In this document: positions 8,708 to 18,698 of the stretch, piece by piece
Numbering within the stretch: the stretch's first letter is position 1
How the letters are laid out: every line of letters starts with the position of its first letter
NCBI GenBank assembly: GCA_000961725.1
Contig: LADS01000071.1
Location: 1 to 64,000, forward strand
DNA from: Desulfobulbaceae bacterium BRH_c16a
GTDB taxonomy: Bacteria; Desulfobacterota; Desulfobulbia; Desulfobulbales; Desulfocapsaceae
Direction of reading: 5' to 3'
DNA: 64,000 nt
Program-made: the position numbers and the translations under genes
The notes under the pieces: generated by a model
The model's database searches: none
Told to the model about the DNA's origin: nothing
The model's input: only the letters and a program-made list of their open reading frames with translations

Positions 8708-10330
8708 ATGGCCGAACAAAACAGAGGAGCACTGGTGGCGGAACAGCCCTTGCCGCCTGAAGTTGTACCCCCGGAGCGTAAAAATCTCCTGACCCTTGTA
8801 CAGCAATGGCCGCTTTCACGAAAAATTGCGACCGCAGCTGTTCTGTTGATTTCCATAGCTCTTTTTACGATCCTCATCATTCAGGCCCGAACCGCCGACC
8901 AGCAACTTCTTTATGCCAATCTTACCATGAATGATGCTGCGGCAGTTGCCGATTGGTTGAAGAGCCAGAAAATTGACTATACCTTGAAAAATGGCGGCAA
9001 GGACATCTGGATTTCTGCGCCGCAAATCTATCAGACCCGCCTTGAGCTTGCCGCCAACAGTCTCCCGAGCGGAGGAGGTGTCGGTTTTGAGGTTTTTGAC
9101 AAACAGAGCTTTGCCCTGACCGATTATGTCCAGAAAGTCAATTACACCAGGGCACTGCAGGGCGAACTTGCAAGGACGATCTCGTCGCTTGCACCTGTCG
9201 AATCGACCAGGGTTCACCTCGCCCTTCCGGAGAAAAGACTGTTTAAAAACCAGCAGGCAAATGCCACCGCTTCGGTAATCGTCACCTTGGTCCCTGGCAA
9301 GAGCCTTGATCAGAAGCAGGTGCAGGGGATCATTCATCTGGTTGCCGGTTCCGTCAATGATCTGGATCCGGAATATGTCAAAGTCATCGATGCCAACGGT
9401 GTTGTCCTCGAAAGCGAGAAAAAGACCGATAAAGACAATCTTCTTTCCGCCGACATGCTGGCATTTCAGCGCGAAGTTGAAAACAGACTCGAAATCCAGG
9501 CCCAGGACATGCTGGATAGATCCATGGGAAAAGATAACGCCATGGTGAGAGTTTCGGCAGCCCTCGATTTTGCAAAGGTAGAAAAAACTCAGGAACTCTT
9601 CGATGCCGACGAGCCGGTGGTGAGAAGCGAGCAGATCAATCAGGAGAGCAACGGCACGGAAACAGTCGGCGGCATTCCCGGAGTGCAGTCCAACCTGCAG
9701 GGGAATGAATTCGAGCAGAACGCCACTTCGTCCCCCTCGAGCAAAAACTCCCGCATCACCAATTACGAAATCAGCAAGACCATCAGCAAGACCGTCAATC
9801 CGGTCGGTACGGTAAACAAGCTCTCGGTCTCCGTTCTTGTTGCGGACAGTGTGAAACCGGGCGGAAACGGCACGCCCGGAACTCCTGTTCCCCGCACTGC
9901 CGAGGAGCTCAAATCAATCGAAAACATGGTCGCAAGCGCAATCGGTCTGGTACCTCAACGCGGCGATATAATCAATGTCTTGTCAATGCCTTTTGTCGAT
10001 CCGGTAAACATTCAACAGGATGGAGAACAGGTCACGGAAAACGGAATCTATCGGCACCTCCCTCTCATTAAATACGGCTTGATTGGTTTGGGATTGCTTT
10101 TAGTGTACTTTTTTCTGGTACGACCGGTTATTAAAACTATGAAAGGTGAAGTGAAAGAGCATTACAAAACGGTTAAACAGCTGGAACAGGAACAACACAT
10201 TCAAATTGCCGAAGAACCTGTTGAACCGCCTCTCCCCGTCGATGAAGCGATTGTCGCCTTGCGAAGGGAGGTCCAGCAGAATCAGATACCGACTGCATTT
10301 ATCATTAAGAACTGGATCCAGGAAGGTTGA
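8708..10330 (+). CDS. fliF: flagellar MS-ring protein FliF
   Basis: A 540-residue inner-membrane protein that forms the MS ring, the base on which rotor and export gate assemble. Two membrane segments frame the periplasmic part: about residues 40-60 (ATAAVLLISIALFTILIIQA) and about 454-475 (YGLIGLGLLLVYFFLVRP). Between them lie the ring-building motifs with YANLTMNDAAAVADWL, RTISSLAPVESTRVHLALP and the FliF beta-collar region. The cytoplasmic tail ends in a FliG-binding helix (TAFIIKNWIQEG). fliG starts 6 bases after the stop. Confidence 0.95.
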   Translation: MAEQNRGALVAEQPLPPEVVPPERKNLLTLVQQWPLSRKIATAAVLLISIALFTILIIQARTADQQLLYANLTMNDAAAVADWLKSQKIDYTLKNGGKDIWISAPQIYQTRLELAANSLPSGGGVGFEVFDKQSFALTDYVQKVNYTRALQGELARTISSLAPVESTRVHLALPEKRLFKNQQANATASVIVTLVPGKSLDQKQVQGIIHLVAGSVNDLDPEYVKVIDANGVVLESEKKTDKDNLLSADMLAFQREVENRLEIQAQDMLDRSMGKDNAMVRVSAALDFAKVEKTQELFDADEPVVRSEQINQESNGTETVGGIPGVQSNLQGNEFEQNATSSPSSKNSRITNYEISKTISKTVNPVGTVNKLSVSVLVADSVKPGGNGTPGTPVPRTAEELKSIENMVASAIGLVPQRGDIINVLSMPFVDPVNIQQDGEQVTENGIYRHLPLIKYGLIGLGLLLVYFFLVRPVIKTMKGEVKEHYKTVKQLEQEQHIQIAEEPVEPPLPVDEAIVALRREVQQNQIPTAFIIKNWIQEG

Positions 10331-10336
10331 AAAGCA

Positions 10337-11341
10337 ATGGCCATCGAAACTCTTACCGGACTCAACCGAGTCGCCGTTCTGCTTATCTGTCTGGGTGAGG
10401 AGGCCACGGCAAAGATATTTGCGGAACTCTCCGATGAAGAAATCAGACAGGTCGCCAGAACCATGGCCACGATCAATCATATTCCGGTCGACGTGAAGGA
10501 AAAGGTGTTTGCCACTTTCCACGATGCCCAGAATCGCTTTGCCGGATTGTTTGTCAAGGGTGAGGATTTTGCCAAGAATGCCATAACAGCGACTCCCGGT
10601 GAACAGCGATCTCATTTCCTCCTCGACCAGTTTCTTTCCGGAACCGAGACGAAGTCCCTTGAGACTATCGCTCTTATGGCTCCGCGCATGGTTGCCGGAC
10701 TTCTCGAACTCGAACACCCGCAGACGGTGGCCCTCGTGCTCTCCACCCAGCATATCGAGCATGCTGCCGAAATACTCACCCATCTGCCGGAAACAGTCAG
10801 GGCCGATGTAGCCTACAGGATCTCGAAGATCGAAAAAGTCTCGCCGGAGGTCATTACCCGAATCGAAGATGCGCTGCACCGGGAAATTGGTTTAGTATCA
10901 GGAAGAGCGCACAAAAAGGTCGGAGGAGTCGATGCAGTGGTGGGCATTCTCAACCATATGAAAAACAACCTCGATGCCGATATTCTCGATGAAATGGAAC
11001 TGCATGATCCTGAAATGGCTGAAGAGATCCGCAAAAAGATGTTCACCTTCGAGAACCTCATTGCTCTTGACGGCAGGTCTCTGCAGATGATCCTCAGGGA
11101 AGTAAACAACGATTCCCTGACCATGGCTTTGAAAACCGCGTCCGAACAGATGAAGGAAAAAATATTTGCCAACATGTCTTCCCGTGCTGCCGACATGATC
11201 AAGGACGACCTTGAAGCAATGGGACCTGTCCGCCTCTCCGAGGTGGAACTGATGCAGCAGTCTATTGTTAAAATCGCCATGAAACTTGAGGAAGAGGGTA
11301 AGCTGGTGCTGGGAACCGGAGGTGGCGATGAGCTTGTCTAG
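10337..11341 (+). CDS. fliG: flagellar motor switch protein FliG
   Basis: A 334-residue switch-complex protein that binds FliF at its N-terminus and receives torque from MotA at its C-terminus. The EHPQT motif that contacts FliM is at residues 126-130 (LELEHPQTVALVL). The C-terminal domain has the charged helix region (MAEEIRKKMFTFENLIALDGRSLQ) used in torque generation. The length is normal. The 3' end overlaps the start of fliH by 14 bases (ATG at 11328). Confidence 0.95.
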   Translation: MAIETLTGLNRVAVLLICLGEEATAKIFAELSDEEIRQVARTMATINHIPVDVKEKVFATFHDAQNRFAGLFVKGEDFAKNAITATPGEQRSHFLLDQFLSGTETKSLETIALMAPRMVAGLLELEHPQTVALVLSTQHIEHAAEILTHLPETVRADVAYRISKIEKVSPEVITRIEDALHREIGLVSGRAHKKVGGVDAVVGILNHMKNNLDADILDEMELHDPEMAEEIRKKMFTFENLIALDGRSLQMILREVNNDSLTMALKTASEQMKEKIFANMSSRAADMIKDDLEAMGPVRLSEVELMQQSIVKIAMKLEEEGKLVLGTGGGDELV

Positions 11342-12170
11342 ATATTATAAAAGCTCGGCGTCCTTCCGGCCGGAAGAGATCGTCAAGCAGGATGGCAGCA
11401 GGCCGGCAGGCTGGGCGCCCTTGCCACGAAGTGACGACAAACCTTTTATCAACCAGCGGCTCACCGCGGACAAAGACCGTCAGGCAAACTCTGTCATGAA
11501 GAATGCCGCTTCGCCGCCGCCATCACCGGCAAAGGGGGGGGATGCCACTGCTCTTGACCCGGAAGGCTGCCCTACCGCCGAATCCCAGGCCGCGATCGAG
11601 CCACATGACGAACAGCTTCCCTCCCAAATACCAATTGATTTAAGCGTGTATGTCGAACTCGCTGTTGCCGAGAAACAAAAAGAAGAGGCATACAGCCAGG
11701 GACTGGAGAAGGGACGCATGGAGGGCCATGACAAAGCCGAGCAGGATTTTGGCGCTGCCACCCGAGCTCTGCTTCTTGCCTGCCAGCAGCTTGACACGCT
11801 TCGCGAAACAATAATCGGCAACAGCAGCCGTGAGCTTCTCGAATTTTCCCTGGCAATAGCCGAAAGAATTCTGCGCATATCCGTCCAGGAACAGGATGCT
11901 TCGATTGTCGCGACTATCGAAGAGGCTTTACGCAGGGCAGTGAAATCGGATGAATTCTCCATTTTTATCCATCCCGACGATTATGCCGCAGTATCGGAAA
12001 AAGCGGCTGAAATAGTCGCCGGAATCAGCGGCTTGAACAATGTTGTGTTGCGAAAGGATAAAACTGTCGAACGGGGAGGCGCAAAGATCGAGTCCGATAA
12101 CTGCACCATCGATGCCACCATCGCCGGACAATTCGACCTGATACGGGAAGAAGTTCAAAAGAAGCTGTAA
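11328..12170 (+). CDS. fliH: flagellar export stator FliH
   Basis: A 280-residue protein that binds and regulates the FliI ATPase of the export apparatus. The first 110 residues are low-complexity and variable. A GxxxGxxxG run (GLEKGRMEG), typical of FliH, begins the coiled coil. The C-terminal half (SLAIAERILRISVQEQDASIV to AGQFDLIREEVQKKL) matches the FliH/YscL domain. ATG at 11328 with the ggaggtggcg ribosome binding site is preferred over the longer in-frame extension inside fliG. Confidence 0.88.
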   Translation: MSLSRYYKSSASFRPEEIVKQDGSRPAGWAPLPRSDDKPFINQRLTADKDRQANSVMKNAASPPPSPAKGGDATALDPEGCPTAESQAAIEPHDEQLPSQIPIDLSVYVELAVAEKQKEEAYSQGLEKGRMEGHDKAEQDFGAATRALLLACQQLDTLRETIIGNSSRELLEFSLAIAERILRISVQEQDASIVATIEEALRRAVKSDEFSIFIHPDDYAAVSEKAAEIVAGISGLNNVVLRKDKTVERGGAKIESDNCTIDATIAGQFDLIREEVQKKL

Positions 12171-12183
12171 GTCCTTTCATGCA

Positions 12184-13605
12184 TTGATTCACATGTTTCC
12201 CGCCACCGGCAATACAGGAGAAGCTCTCCAATCAAACAATAACAGGATCATGGTTCTCGACGCCGCAGCAATCAAAAACATCAACGTCATCAAGATCTGG
12301 GGCAAAGTTACCCGCATAGTCGGCCTGGTTATCGAAGGCTATTGCCCCCATGCGACCATCGGTTCACTCTGTGAACTGAGCGCCATGACCGGGGATCAGA
12401 AGATTTTCGCCGAAATTGTCGGTTTCAAGGACAGCAAGGCTCTCCTCATGCCCCTCGGAGAGTTGCGGGGTCTTGGCCCTGGCAGCCTTATCAGGGTTGT
12501 CCGCACCAGCGCCACGATCTCGGTCGGCAACAACCTCCTCGGCCGGGTGGTCGATGCAATGGAGATTCCCCAGGACGGCCTTCCGGCACCGATCCTTACC
12601 GAGGAAAAAGATCTCTACTCCCTCCCCCCCGGCCCGATGGAACGGCAAAATATCAGCGAGACACTCGACCTCGGCATACGGGCGATAAATGGCCTGGTCA
12701 CCTGCGGCATGGGCCAGAGGCTTGGGATCATGGCGGGTTCGGGGATCGGCAAGAGCGTCCTGCTCGGCATGATGTCCAAATACGCCAAAGCCGATATCAA
12801 CGTCATCGCCTTGATAGGCGAACGAGGCCGGGAGGTTCGCGAATTTATCGAGAGGGATCTGGGGGCGGACGGTCTGGCAAGATCGGTTATCGTCGTTGTC
12901 ACTTCCGATCAATCCCCTCTCCTCCGCATGCGCGGCGCCTTCGTCGCCACCGCAATCGCCGAATATTTCTGCAATCAGGGAAAAAATGTCCTGCTCATGA
13001 TGGATTCCGTCACCCGTTTTGCCATGGCCATGCGCGAGATCGGTCTTGCAATAGGCGAACCGCCGACGACCAAGGGATACACCCCCTCGGTTTTCGCCAC
13101 CCTCCCCAAACTACTCGAAAGGGCCGGAAGGTTTCGTGACAAAGGTTCCATTACCGGTCTTTACACGGTTCTTGTCGACGGAGACGATATGACCGAACCG
13201 GTTGCCGATTCGGTGCGCTCAATCCTCGACGGACATATTGTTCTCTCCAGAGCTCTTGCCGCAAGAAACCATTTTCCGGCAATCGACATCCTGAACAGTG
13301 CCAGCCGGGTTATGCGCGATATCGTCTCCCCGAGACATCTTGAGCTTGCCGGCAAAGCGCGGGAGGTGCTCGCCAGGTATGTTGAAGCTGAAGATCTCAT
13401 TAATATCGGTGCATATGTCAGAGGCTCCAACGCCAAGATAGATTATGCCATCGGCAAAATCGACGAGATCAATTCTTTCCTCCGACAGAATTTTAACGAA
13501 ACCACCAACCTGAAACAATCGATTGAACAATTAGGCGGTCTGCTCAGTGACCGCAAGGACGAAGAACCACTGAAGAAAAATCGTCGCCAAACCGACAAGC
13601 TATAA
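12184..13605 (+). CDS. fliI: flagellum-specific ATP synthase FliI
   Basis: The hexameric ATPase that powers unfolding and export of flagellar substrates, related to the F1 beta subunit. Walker A is AGSGIGKS at residues 184-191, Walker B is LLMMDSVTRFA with the Asp near 274, and the type III ATPase signature GEPPTTKGYTPSVFATLPKLLERAG is present. The length, 473 residues, is normal. The start is uncertain: TTG at 12184 gives the longest form, while ATG at 12193 and ATG at 12250 are alternatives, and none has a strong ribosome binding site. It lies between fliH and fliJ as in most genomes. Confidence 0.95.
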   Translation: MIHMFPATGNTGEALQSNNNRIMVLDAAAIKNINVIKIWGKVTRIVGLVIEGYCPHATIGSLCELSAMTGDQKIFAEIVGFKDSKALLMPLGELRGLGPGSLIRVVRTSATISVGNNLLGRVVDAMEIPQDGLPAPILTEEKDLYSLPPGPMERQNISETLDLGIRAINGLVTCGMGQRLGIMAGSGIGKSVLLGMMSKYAKADINVIALIGERGREVREFIERDLGADGLARSVIVVVTSDQSPLLRMRGAFVATAIAEYFCNQGKNVLLMMDSVTRFAMAMREIGLAIGEPPTTKGYTPSVFATLPKLLERAGRFRDKGSITGLYTVLVDGDDMTEPVADSVRSILDGHIVLSRALAARNHFPAIDILNSASRVMRDIVSPRHLELAGKAREVLARYVEAEDLINIGAYVRGSNAKIDYAIGKIDEINSFLRQNFNETTNLKQSIEQLGGLLSDRKDEEPLKKNRRQTDKL

Positions 13606-13651
13606 CATTTGAAGTATCGCTGCTCAGCTTCTTTACAACGCCAATTCAACA

Positions 13652-14095
13652 ATGAAACCGTTTGCTTTCAAGACCGTCCTCGCATACAGAAAAAGACTGG
13701 AGGATATTGCCCAGCAGAGATTGGCTGAAGCAAAAAAGGCTCTGGACGCCGTCCGGCGAAAGCTGCAGGAAGAAAAAGCGACGCTTGCCCAGCTCATCGA
13801 GCATTCCGAACTTCTACAAACCGAAGGCGTCAATATATTGGAACTGGTTCGTTATGAGGATCACATCCTTCGTCTCGAAGCCAATATCAAGGCAATTGAA
13901 AAAAATCTCACGGATAAAACCGATATCGTTCATCAGGAACAACAAAACCTTCTTCGCCGCGCCAAGGATCGCCGTATAATGGAACGGTTGAAAGATCAGC
14001 AGAATATCGCGTGGAAAACCTATCTTGACAAGAAGGAAGTGGCAATGCTCGATGAAATCGCCATAATCCGTCACGACGCCGACAAAGAATATTAA
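13652..14095 (+). CDS. fliJ: flagellar export chaperone/stalk FliJ
   Basis: A 147-residue, highly charged coiled-coil protein. FliJ fits into the FliI ring like the gamma subunit of F1 and helps escort late chaperones. The sequence begins with the family-typical MKPFAFKTVLAYRKRLEDIAQQ and is helical throughout, with heptad-like Lys/Glu/Leu patterns. It is identified by position after fliI and by that N-terminus. It lies 20 bases before the motE-like gene. Confidence 0.85.
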   Translation: MKPFAFKTVLAYRKRLEDIAQQRLAEAKKALDAVRRKLQEEKATLAQLIEHSELLQTEGVNILELVRYEDHILRLEANIKAIEKNLTDKTDIVHQEQQNLLRRAKDRRIMERLKDQQNIAWKTYLDKKEVAMLDEIAIIRHDADKEY

Positions 14096-14115
14096 CCAGC
14101 CAAAGGAACAACATT

Positions 14116-14634
14116 ATGACAAACCTTACAAAACTAATGCTCAGTCTGGCAGTGGTGTTTTTTTTCTTCCAGCATGGCCAGGCGGCAGAGCCAGATGCCC
14201 GGGAAAGCTACAGTTCCGTCGAAGAAAGAAGAATAGAAAATTCCATTTTGCAGGAACGTGCCAATATCAGAAAAGAGCGGGAAGAAATTTCCTTGCGTGA
14301 AAAGGAACTAAAGACCTTGGAAGAGAGCGTCGATAAGAAACTTGCCGAGATGGACAACAAGCTAGAGGAACTGAAGCAACAGCAAAAAAAAATCGAGGCG
14401 CTCCTGGCGGAAAAAACAGCTGAAGAAAAAACGCGGGTTCAGGATCTGGCAAGCATATACGAAAAAATGTCGCCGGTGAAAGCAGCCCTCTCCCTTTCGG
14501 GGCTGGAGCAACAGCTGGCAGCCGATCTTCTTGCAAGCATGAAGGTTAAAGCCGCGGCAAAAATCCTGGATGAACTTTCGAAACAAAAGGCGACTGAACT
14601 GAGTACAACCTTTTCAACTTTGCAGATTGAGTGA
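14116..14634 (+). CDS. MotE-like exported coiled-coil protein (MgtE-N/FliG-like tail)
   Basis: A 172-residue protein with a signal peptide (LSLAVVFFFFQHGQAAE), a long charged coiled coil (about residues 30-110), and a C-terminal domain (LASIYEKMSPVKAALSLSG to ILDELSKQKATEL) of the MgtE_N type seen in MotE and YlxF. Such proteins are regularly found between fliJ and fliK. In Sinorhizobium, MotE is a periplasmic chaperone of a motor protein; a similar job here is inference. The stop overlaps the in-frame upstream extension of fliK. Confidence 0.75.
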   Translation: MTNLTKLMLSLAVVFFFFQHGQAAEPDARESYSSVEERRIENSILQERANIRKEREEISLREKELKTLEESVDKKLAEMDNKLEELKQQQKKIEALLAEKTAEEKTRVQDLASIYEKMSPVKAALSLSGLEQQLAADLLASMKVKAAAKILDELSKQKATELSTTFSTLQIE

Positions 14635-14641
14635 CAAAAAA

Positions 14642-16195
14642 ATGACCCAGATAGCAATTATCCAACCAGCCGCTCCTCAACCCCTTCCCGCCGGTCCTCC
14701 GACGACCAATACCGAAAAACAACAGTTTTCGAGTCATTTCGAAAAAGCCATATCGGGCAAAAAGGATCAACTCAAAACACGTGAAAGCGCGGGAGAAAAG
14801 TCTGCTTCCCTCTCGACGGACATTACCGGGGAACCGACACCTGTCCCGGAACAATATCGGGAAACGGCAATTGAAACAGATGCGCAGACAGGCGAAAAAA
14901 TACTTATAGACGCCTTGTTCGCACAGGAAAACCCTGCCGATCAGGCTGTTTTCCCTTTTTCATCCAGTAATACAACTCTAAGCAGTAATGACTTTATCTC
15001 GTCAAAACAGGGGGGAGTCCTTGCTTTCTCCGGGAATCCCTTACACGTATCAAATACTTCTTTCTCAAACACTTCTTTCTCAAACACTCCATTTTCGAAC
15101 ACTCCTTTTTCGAACACTCCTCTGCCTCAGCCTCTGACTGAAAATTCAGATTTAACCTATTCCCCTTCAGAGCCTGCAATCGCGACCGCACTCCAACCAG
15201 GACGGAAACCTGCTACGGACACCCTGCTCTTTCAATTACAGCAACTTATCGACAGCAGTAATGAAAAAGGTACAGTAACCATTTCAAGAGCGGACAATCC
15301 CGTGTCAAACAACACTGGTGGGAGAGGCGCCTTTGTTGTTCTGCCGCAACAAGCGGCCAACAACACTTCGGGGCAAATTCATATCGCGCTCTCGTCGGAT
15401 ATTTCCGAGAACAACACCGAGTCTCCGGCAGTTATGCTATCCGACGGATTTAAGCTCCCCACAGAAAAATCGGATAAGCAGCTGGCTTCTTTAAGACAAA
15501 ATACTCAGCAGCAATATTATGAAGCAAAAATAAATCTGCAGTCCTCCGGCAAAGACGGTATGACGTCACAAGATCGACAACAAGGCAATGAGTCTGGCAG
15601 CCCGGCACCTGCTGTTACCGGCCAAAACCCATCGACATCGCCAATCACCGGCGATCAGAATCATCCCTTCAGCCAATCTCTTGCCGCAGTTCAGGATTCA
15701 CCGGCTTTGCCGTTAAGCGAGGCTGCCAAAACAGTTACCTTGCCTTCAGGAACCGTCGTTCACGAAGAGGATGTCCTCCGGCAGTTGATCGAACGTTTCC
15801 AGATTGCCAGAAGGCCAATGGATAACACCCAAATCAATCTAAAACTACATCCGGCCGAACTCGGGGAACTGAAGATCGATCTCACCGTCAAGGAAGGCTC
15901 GATCCGGGCAAATGTTGTAGCCCAAAGCCAACATGCCCAGGAAATTATCGAAAAGAACATGATGAAACTCAGGGCTGTCCTTGAAGAAAACGGCTTCACT
16001 ATAGAGACTATAACCGTCACTTCAAAGTCCGATTCGACCGGGGATCCCAACTTTTTCGAACGACAACTCTTCGGCCAGAACGATTACACCCCGCAATCGG
16101 GTAAAAGACGAAATGGGGCCGAAACGGCCTTCAGTCTTGAAGAAACCATTTTGTCCCCCCAACCGGCCGCAACCGGAGTAAATGTGAAAATCTGA
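14642..16195 (+). CDS. fliK: flagellar hook-length control protein FliK
   Basis: An exported ruler protein of 517 residues (ATG at 14642) that sets hook length and triggers the FlhB specificity switch. The long Ser/Thr/Asn/Gln-rich N-terminal ruler is poorly conserved. The C-terminal Flg_hook domain is clear: [21 protein letters not shown] then [14 protein letters not shown]. Inside the ruler, five 15-base units encode S-N-T-S/P-F/L repeats (15050-15124). A TTG 15 bases upstream would add five residues. It is followed by flgD after 11 bases. Confidence 0.9.
   Translation: MTQIAIIQPAAPQPLPAGPPTTNTEKQQFSSHFEKAISGKKDQLKTRESAGEKSASLSTDITGEPTPVPEQYRETAIETDAQTGEKILIDALFAQENPADQAVFPFSSSNTTLSSNDFISSKQGGVLAFSGNPLHVSNTSFSNTSFSNTPFSNTPFSNTPLPQPLTENSDLTYSPSEPAIATALQPGRKPATDTLLFQLQQLIDSSNEKGTVTISRADNPVSNNTGGRGAFVVLPQQAANNTSGQIHIALSSDISENNTESPAVMLSDGFKLPTEKSDKQLASLRQNTQQQYYEAKINLQSSGKDGMTSQDRQQGNESGSPAPAVTGQNPSTSPITGDQNHPFSQSLAAVQDSPALPLSEAAKTVTLPSGTVVHEEDVLRQLIERFQIARRPMDNTQINLKLHPAELGELKIDLTVKEGSIRANVVAQSQHAQEIIEKNMMKLRAVLEENGFTIETITVTSKSDSTGDPNFFERQLFGQNDYTPQSGKRRNGAETAFSLEETILSPQPAATGVNVKI
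15050..15124 (+). repeat. five tandem 15-bp repeats within fliK
   Basis: Units such as tcaaatacttctttc, tcaaacacttctttc and tcgaacactcctttt lie end to end and encode [20 protein letters not shown] and SNTPL in the FliK ruler. They are in frame, so copy-number change would lengthen or shorten the ruler by five residues per unit without frameshift. Confidence 0.9.
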
Positions 16196-16206
16196 AAGGA
16201 TACGTC

Positions 16207-16998
16207 ATGAGCAGCTACATCGATTCGATTAATCAGGCAGCGACTGCTTCCACCGGAAAAACCACGGCAAAAAGCACCGGCGACGCCGTCATGGGCAAAC
16301 AGGATTTTCTCAGCCTGCTGGTGGCACAGCTGCAGAACCAGGATCCCTTGAACCCCGACGACCCCACTGAATTCACTGCCCAGCTTGCCCAGTTCAGTTC
16401 TTTGGAACAGCTCTTCACCCTGAATGACAGCATGAATAATCTGGTTGCCTCCAATGCCAACTCCGATCGTCTTTCCACTCTCAATACCATCGGCAAGGAG
16501 GTGGCGTACAATGGCAGCAGTTTCAACTTCTCAGGCTCGCCGGTCGAAATTGGGTATCAACTTGACAACCAGGCCTCGGAAGTCACACTCGATCTTCAAC
16601 TGAATGGGTTTACAGTCAAGTCATTCAGCGGGAAAGACTTGAGCGCGGGGAATCATTATCTGACCTGGGATGGACTCAACAAAGACGGTGTCAAGGCGTC
16701 CTCCGGCAACTACCAGATTGTCCTTCGGGCGAAAGCCGCAAGCGGGGAAAGCACCGCGGTAGCCCCTTTGATCAAGTCCGAAGTGACCGGGGTCGATTTG
16801 GGCGGCAATTACGGCGGCACTCTCATAACAAAGGCCGGAGAGATAGCTTTTAATTCGATTATCGGAGTCTATGATCCGGGCAGTCGGGCCAACCTGACCA
16901 CACCTCCGGAGACAGAAAAAGATGACTCCGAAAGCCTCGGCGATATCGTCGATTCTGTTGCCGAAGTAACAAATGACATGAAAGAGATTATCGATTGA
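16207..16998 (+). CDS. flgD: hook-capping/scaffolding protein FlgD
   Basis: A 263-residue scaffold that caps the growing hook. The N-terminal signature is unmistakable: [20 protein letters not shown] followed by [18 protein letters not shown]. The C-terminal half holds the FlgD Ig-like and Tudor-like domains ([20 protein letters not shown]). A short acidic tail ([19 protein letters not shown]) lies beyond the usual end. It has a gaaaggatacgtc ribosome binding site and lies upstream of flgE, its partner. Confidence 0.94.
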   Translation: MSSYIDSINQAATASTGKTTAKSTGDAVMGKQDFLSLLVAQLQNQDPLNPDDPTEFTAQLAQFSSLEQLFTLNDSMNNLVASNANSDRLSTLNTIGKEVAYNGSSFNFSGSPVEIGYQLDNQASEVTLDLQLNGFTVKSFSGKDLSAGNHYLTWDGLNKDGVKASSGNYQIVLRAKAASGESTAVAPLIKSEVTGVDLGGNYGGTLITKAGEIAFNSIIGVYDPGSRANLTTPPETEKDDSESLGDIVDSVAEVTNDMKEIID

Positions 16999-17065
16999 TT
17001 GTTAGATGACTACCATGCAAAAGTGATTTTCATAATCTGACTCTTGTGAAGAAAAAGGAGAAAAA

Positions 17066-18343
17066 ATGGGTATTTCAAGTGCGTTATACAGTGGAGTCAG
17101 CGGTCTGAACACCAACTCACAGGCCATGAGCGTTATCGGCAACAACCTTGCAAACACGAATACTGTCGGATTCAAAGGGTCGAGGACGGTATTTGCCGAT
17201 CTTCTATCCTCCAACATAAACGGCTCTGGCGGAACATCTCAAGTCGGCCGGGGTGTCGGAATGTCAAAAGTCGACCAGATTTTCAGCCAGGGAACCTTTG
17301 AGTCGACCGAATCCAAACTCGATGTGGCAATAGAGGGCGAAGGATTTTTCATTTTAAAACAACCTGGAAACGATACTCCGTACTATTCCAGGGCAGGAGC
17401 ATTCAGATTCGATGACGAAGGATATCTCATTAATCCGGAAGGCTATCAGGTGCAAGGCAAACAATTCGATGTCAACGGAGTACTGGTTGCGGGAGACGCC
17501 AGCAGTATCCAGGTTGCAGGAACCGGTTTGATCCAGGGAAATGCCACATCGACTCTCACGCTCACCACGAATCTCGACTCCTCTGAAGCAATACTGGGAA
17601 TGGCCGGTTTCGATATTACCGACCCCGATACCTACAATTACTCTTCCTCGGTTCAGGTATTTGACACCCTTGGAAACCCGCAACTGTTGACCACCTACTT
17701 CATCAAGACTGCCGACAACGAGTGGAATTGGGCGTGGAGTGCGGAAACAGACGACGGCCTTGGCACTGTTCTCGAAGGAGTGGGTGCCACTCCCCTCGAA
17801 TTCACGCCCGACGGCATACTGGTCGGTGCAGCGGCAGATCCACCGGTTGCAACCACCGATGTTATTGCCGCCGCAGATATAGATTGGAATAACGGCACGA
17901 CACCCACCGCAATTACCCTCACATTCGATACCACCCAGTTTAACAGTGCCAATGTGGTTCTCTCACAAAACCAGAATGGGTATGGAGCCGGAAATCTTAC
18001 GGGTGTTGCAATAGACCCGGATGGTATTGTCATTGCCTCGTATTCCAATGGAACACAGACGAAGATTGCCCAACTCGTATTGGGAAAATTCGTCAACCCC
18101 AATGGACTGGCGCTTGCCGGCAGCAACCTCTACACCGAAACGGGAACTTCGGGCCCCCCTCGCATAGGTCTGCCGGGACCGGAACTTGGAAAAGTTTTCA
18201 CCAATTCGCTGGAACAGTCGAATGTCGATATGGGCGCGGAGTTTGTCCGGATGATCACCGTCCAACGTGGATTTCAGGCGAATTCAAAAATTATTACTAC
18301 TGTCGATGAACTGCTCGGTGAACTGATAAACCTGAAAAGGTAA
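17066..18343 (+). CDS. flgE: flagellar hook protein FlgE
   Basis: A 425-residue hook subunit. The N-terminus MGISSALYSGVSGLNTNSQA with NNLANTNTVGFKGSRTVF and the C-terminus SNVDMGAEFVRMITVQRGFQ are diagnostic. The middle carries the FlgE D1/D2 region (SSVQVFDTLGNPQLLTTYF). The ribosome binding site aaggagaaaa is strong. It is the last gene of the first operon; a hairpin terminator starts 32 bases after the stop. Confidence 0.95.
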   Translation: MGISSALYSGVSGLNTNSQAMSVIGNNLANTNTVGFKGSRTVFADLLSSNINGSGGTSQVGRGVGMSKVDQIFSQGTFESTESKLDVAIEGEGFFILKQPGNDTPYYSRAGAFRFDDEGYLINPEGYQVQGKQFDVNGVLVAGDASSIQVAGTGLIQGNATSTLTLTTNLDSSEAILGMAGFDITDPDTYNYSSSVQVFDTLGNPQLLTTYFIKTADNEWNWAWSAETDDGLGTVLEGVGATPLEFTPDGILVGAAADPPVATTDVIAAADIDWNNGTTPTAITLTFDTTQFNSANVVLSQNQNGYGAGNLTGVAIDPDGIVIASYSNGTQTKIAQLVLGKFVNPNGLALAGSNLYTETGTSGPPRIGLPGPELGKVFTNSLEQSNVDMGAEFVRMITVQRGFQANSKIITTVDELLGELINLKR

Positions 18344-18375
18344 ATGACAATTTTTTGACACCGTCATTCCGTTGC

Positions 18376-18407
18376 AGGAGGCTGAGAAGAATTCAGTCTC
18401 CTTTTTA
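18376..18407 (+). terminator. intrinsic terminator after flgE
   Basis: The 10-bp stem aggaggctga / tcagtctcct (one G-T pair) has a 7-base loop and is followed by a run of five T. It closes the fliK-flgD-flgE end of the first operon. Confidence 0.8.
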
Positions 18408-18698
18408 ATCTCCCCTTGCCCCGCATTTTTCTCTTTTCTCATTCTTCCTGCCGGTTTTTTCTATTTTGGTTATCACCTGGAATATTTTTTGCTTTCTTGA
18501 GTTTCAGCAAATGAAGTTCTATGATATGACTTACTAAGAAAAAAGAAGTAATTTCCTTCGTACTTATTACCTAAAGGTAATGTGAACCAGTATGACTCAG
18601 CAGAACATCGCGACTTTGGACCCTTGAAACAAGACTGCACCGAATAGTCATTATTTTATTGATTTTATTAATATAATTATCATGCATGGAGGGAATTT
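18408..18698 (+). other. intergenic region upstream of motA
   Basis: The flgE-motA gap is 355 bases in all, including the terminator. No open frame with a start and ribosome binding site is visible. It contains a sigma-54-like element (18478-18493), a short perfect palindrome attacc-taaa-ggtaat, and a TATAAT hexamer at 18672-18677 without a matching -35. It is the only gap over 300 bases in the plus-strand flagellar block and probably starts the second operon. Confidence 0.6.
18478..18493 (+). promoter_or_regulatory. candidate sigma-54 promoter upstream of motA
   Basis: The sequence tggaatattttttgct gives TGG and TTGCT with GG and GC separated by exactly 10 bases, the invariant sigma-54 spacing. 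The CAC part of the -24 box is not matched. Flagellar genes of related bacteria are often RpoN-dependent. No activator gene is present in the window to support it. Confidence 0.4.

Noticed and set aside
15050-15124. Possible CRISPR array in fliK
   Set aside because: The repeats are 15 bases, directly adjacent without spacers and in frame; no cas genes are present. No CRISPR array was seen anywhere in the window.
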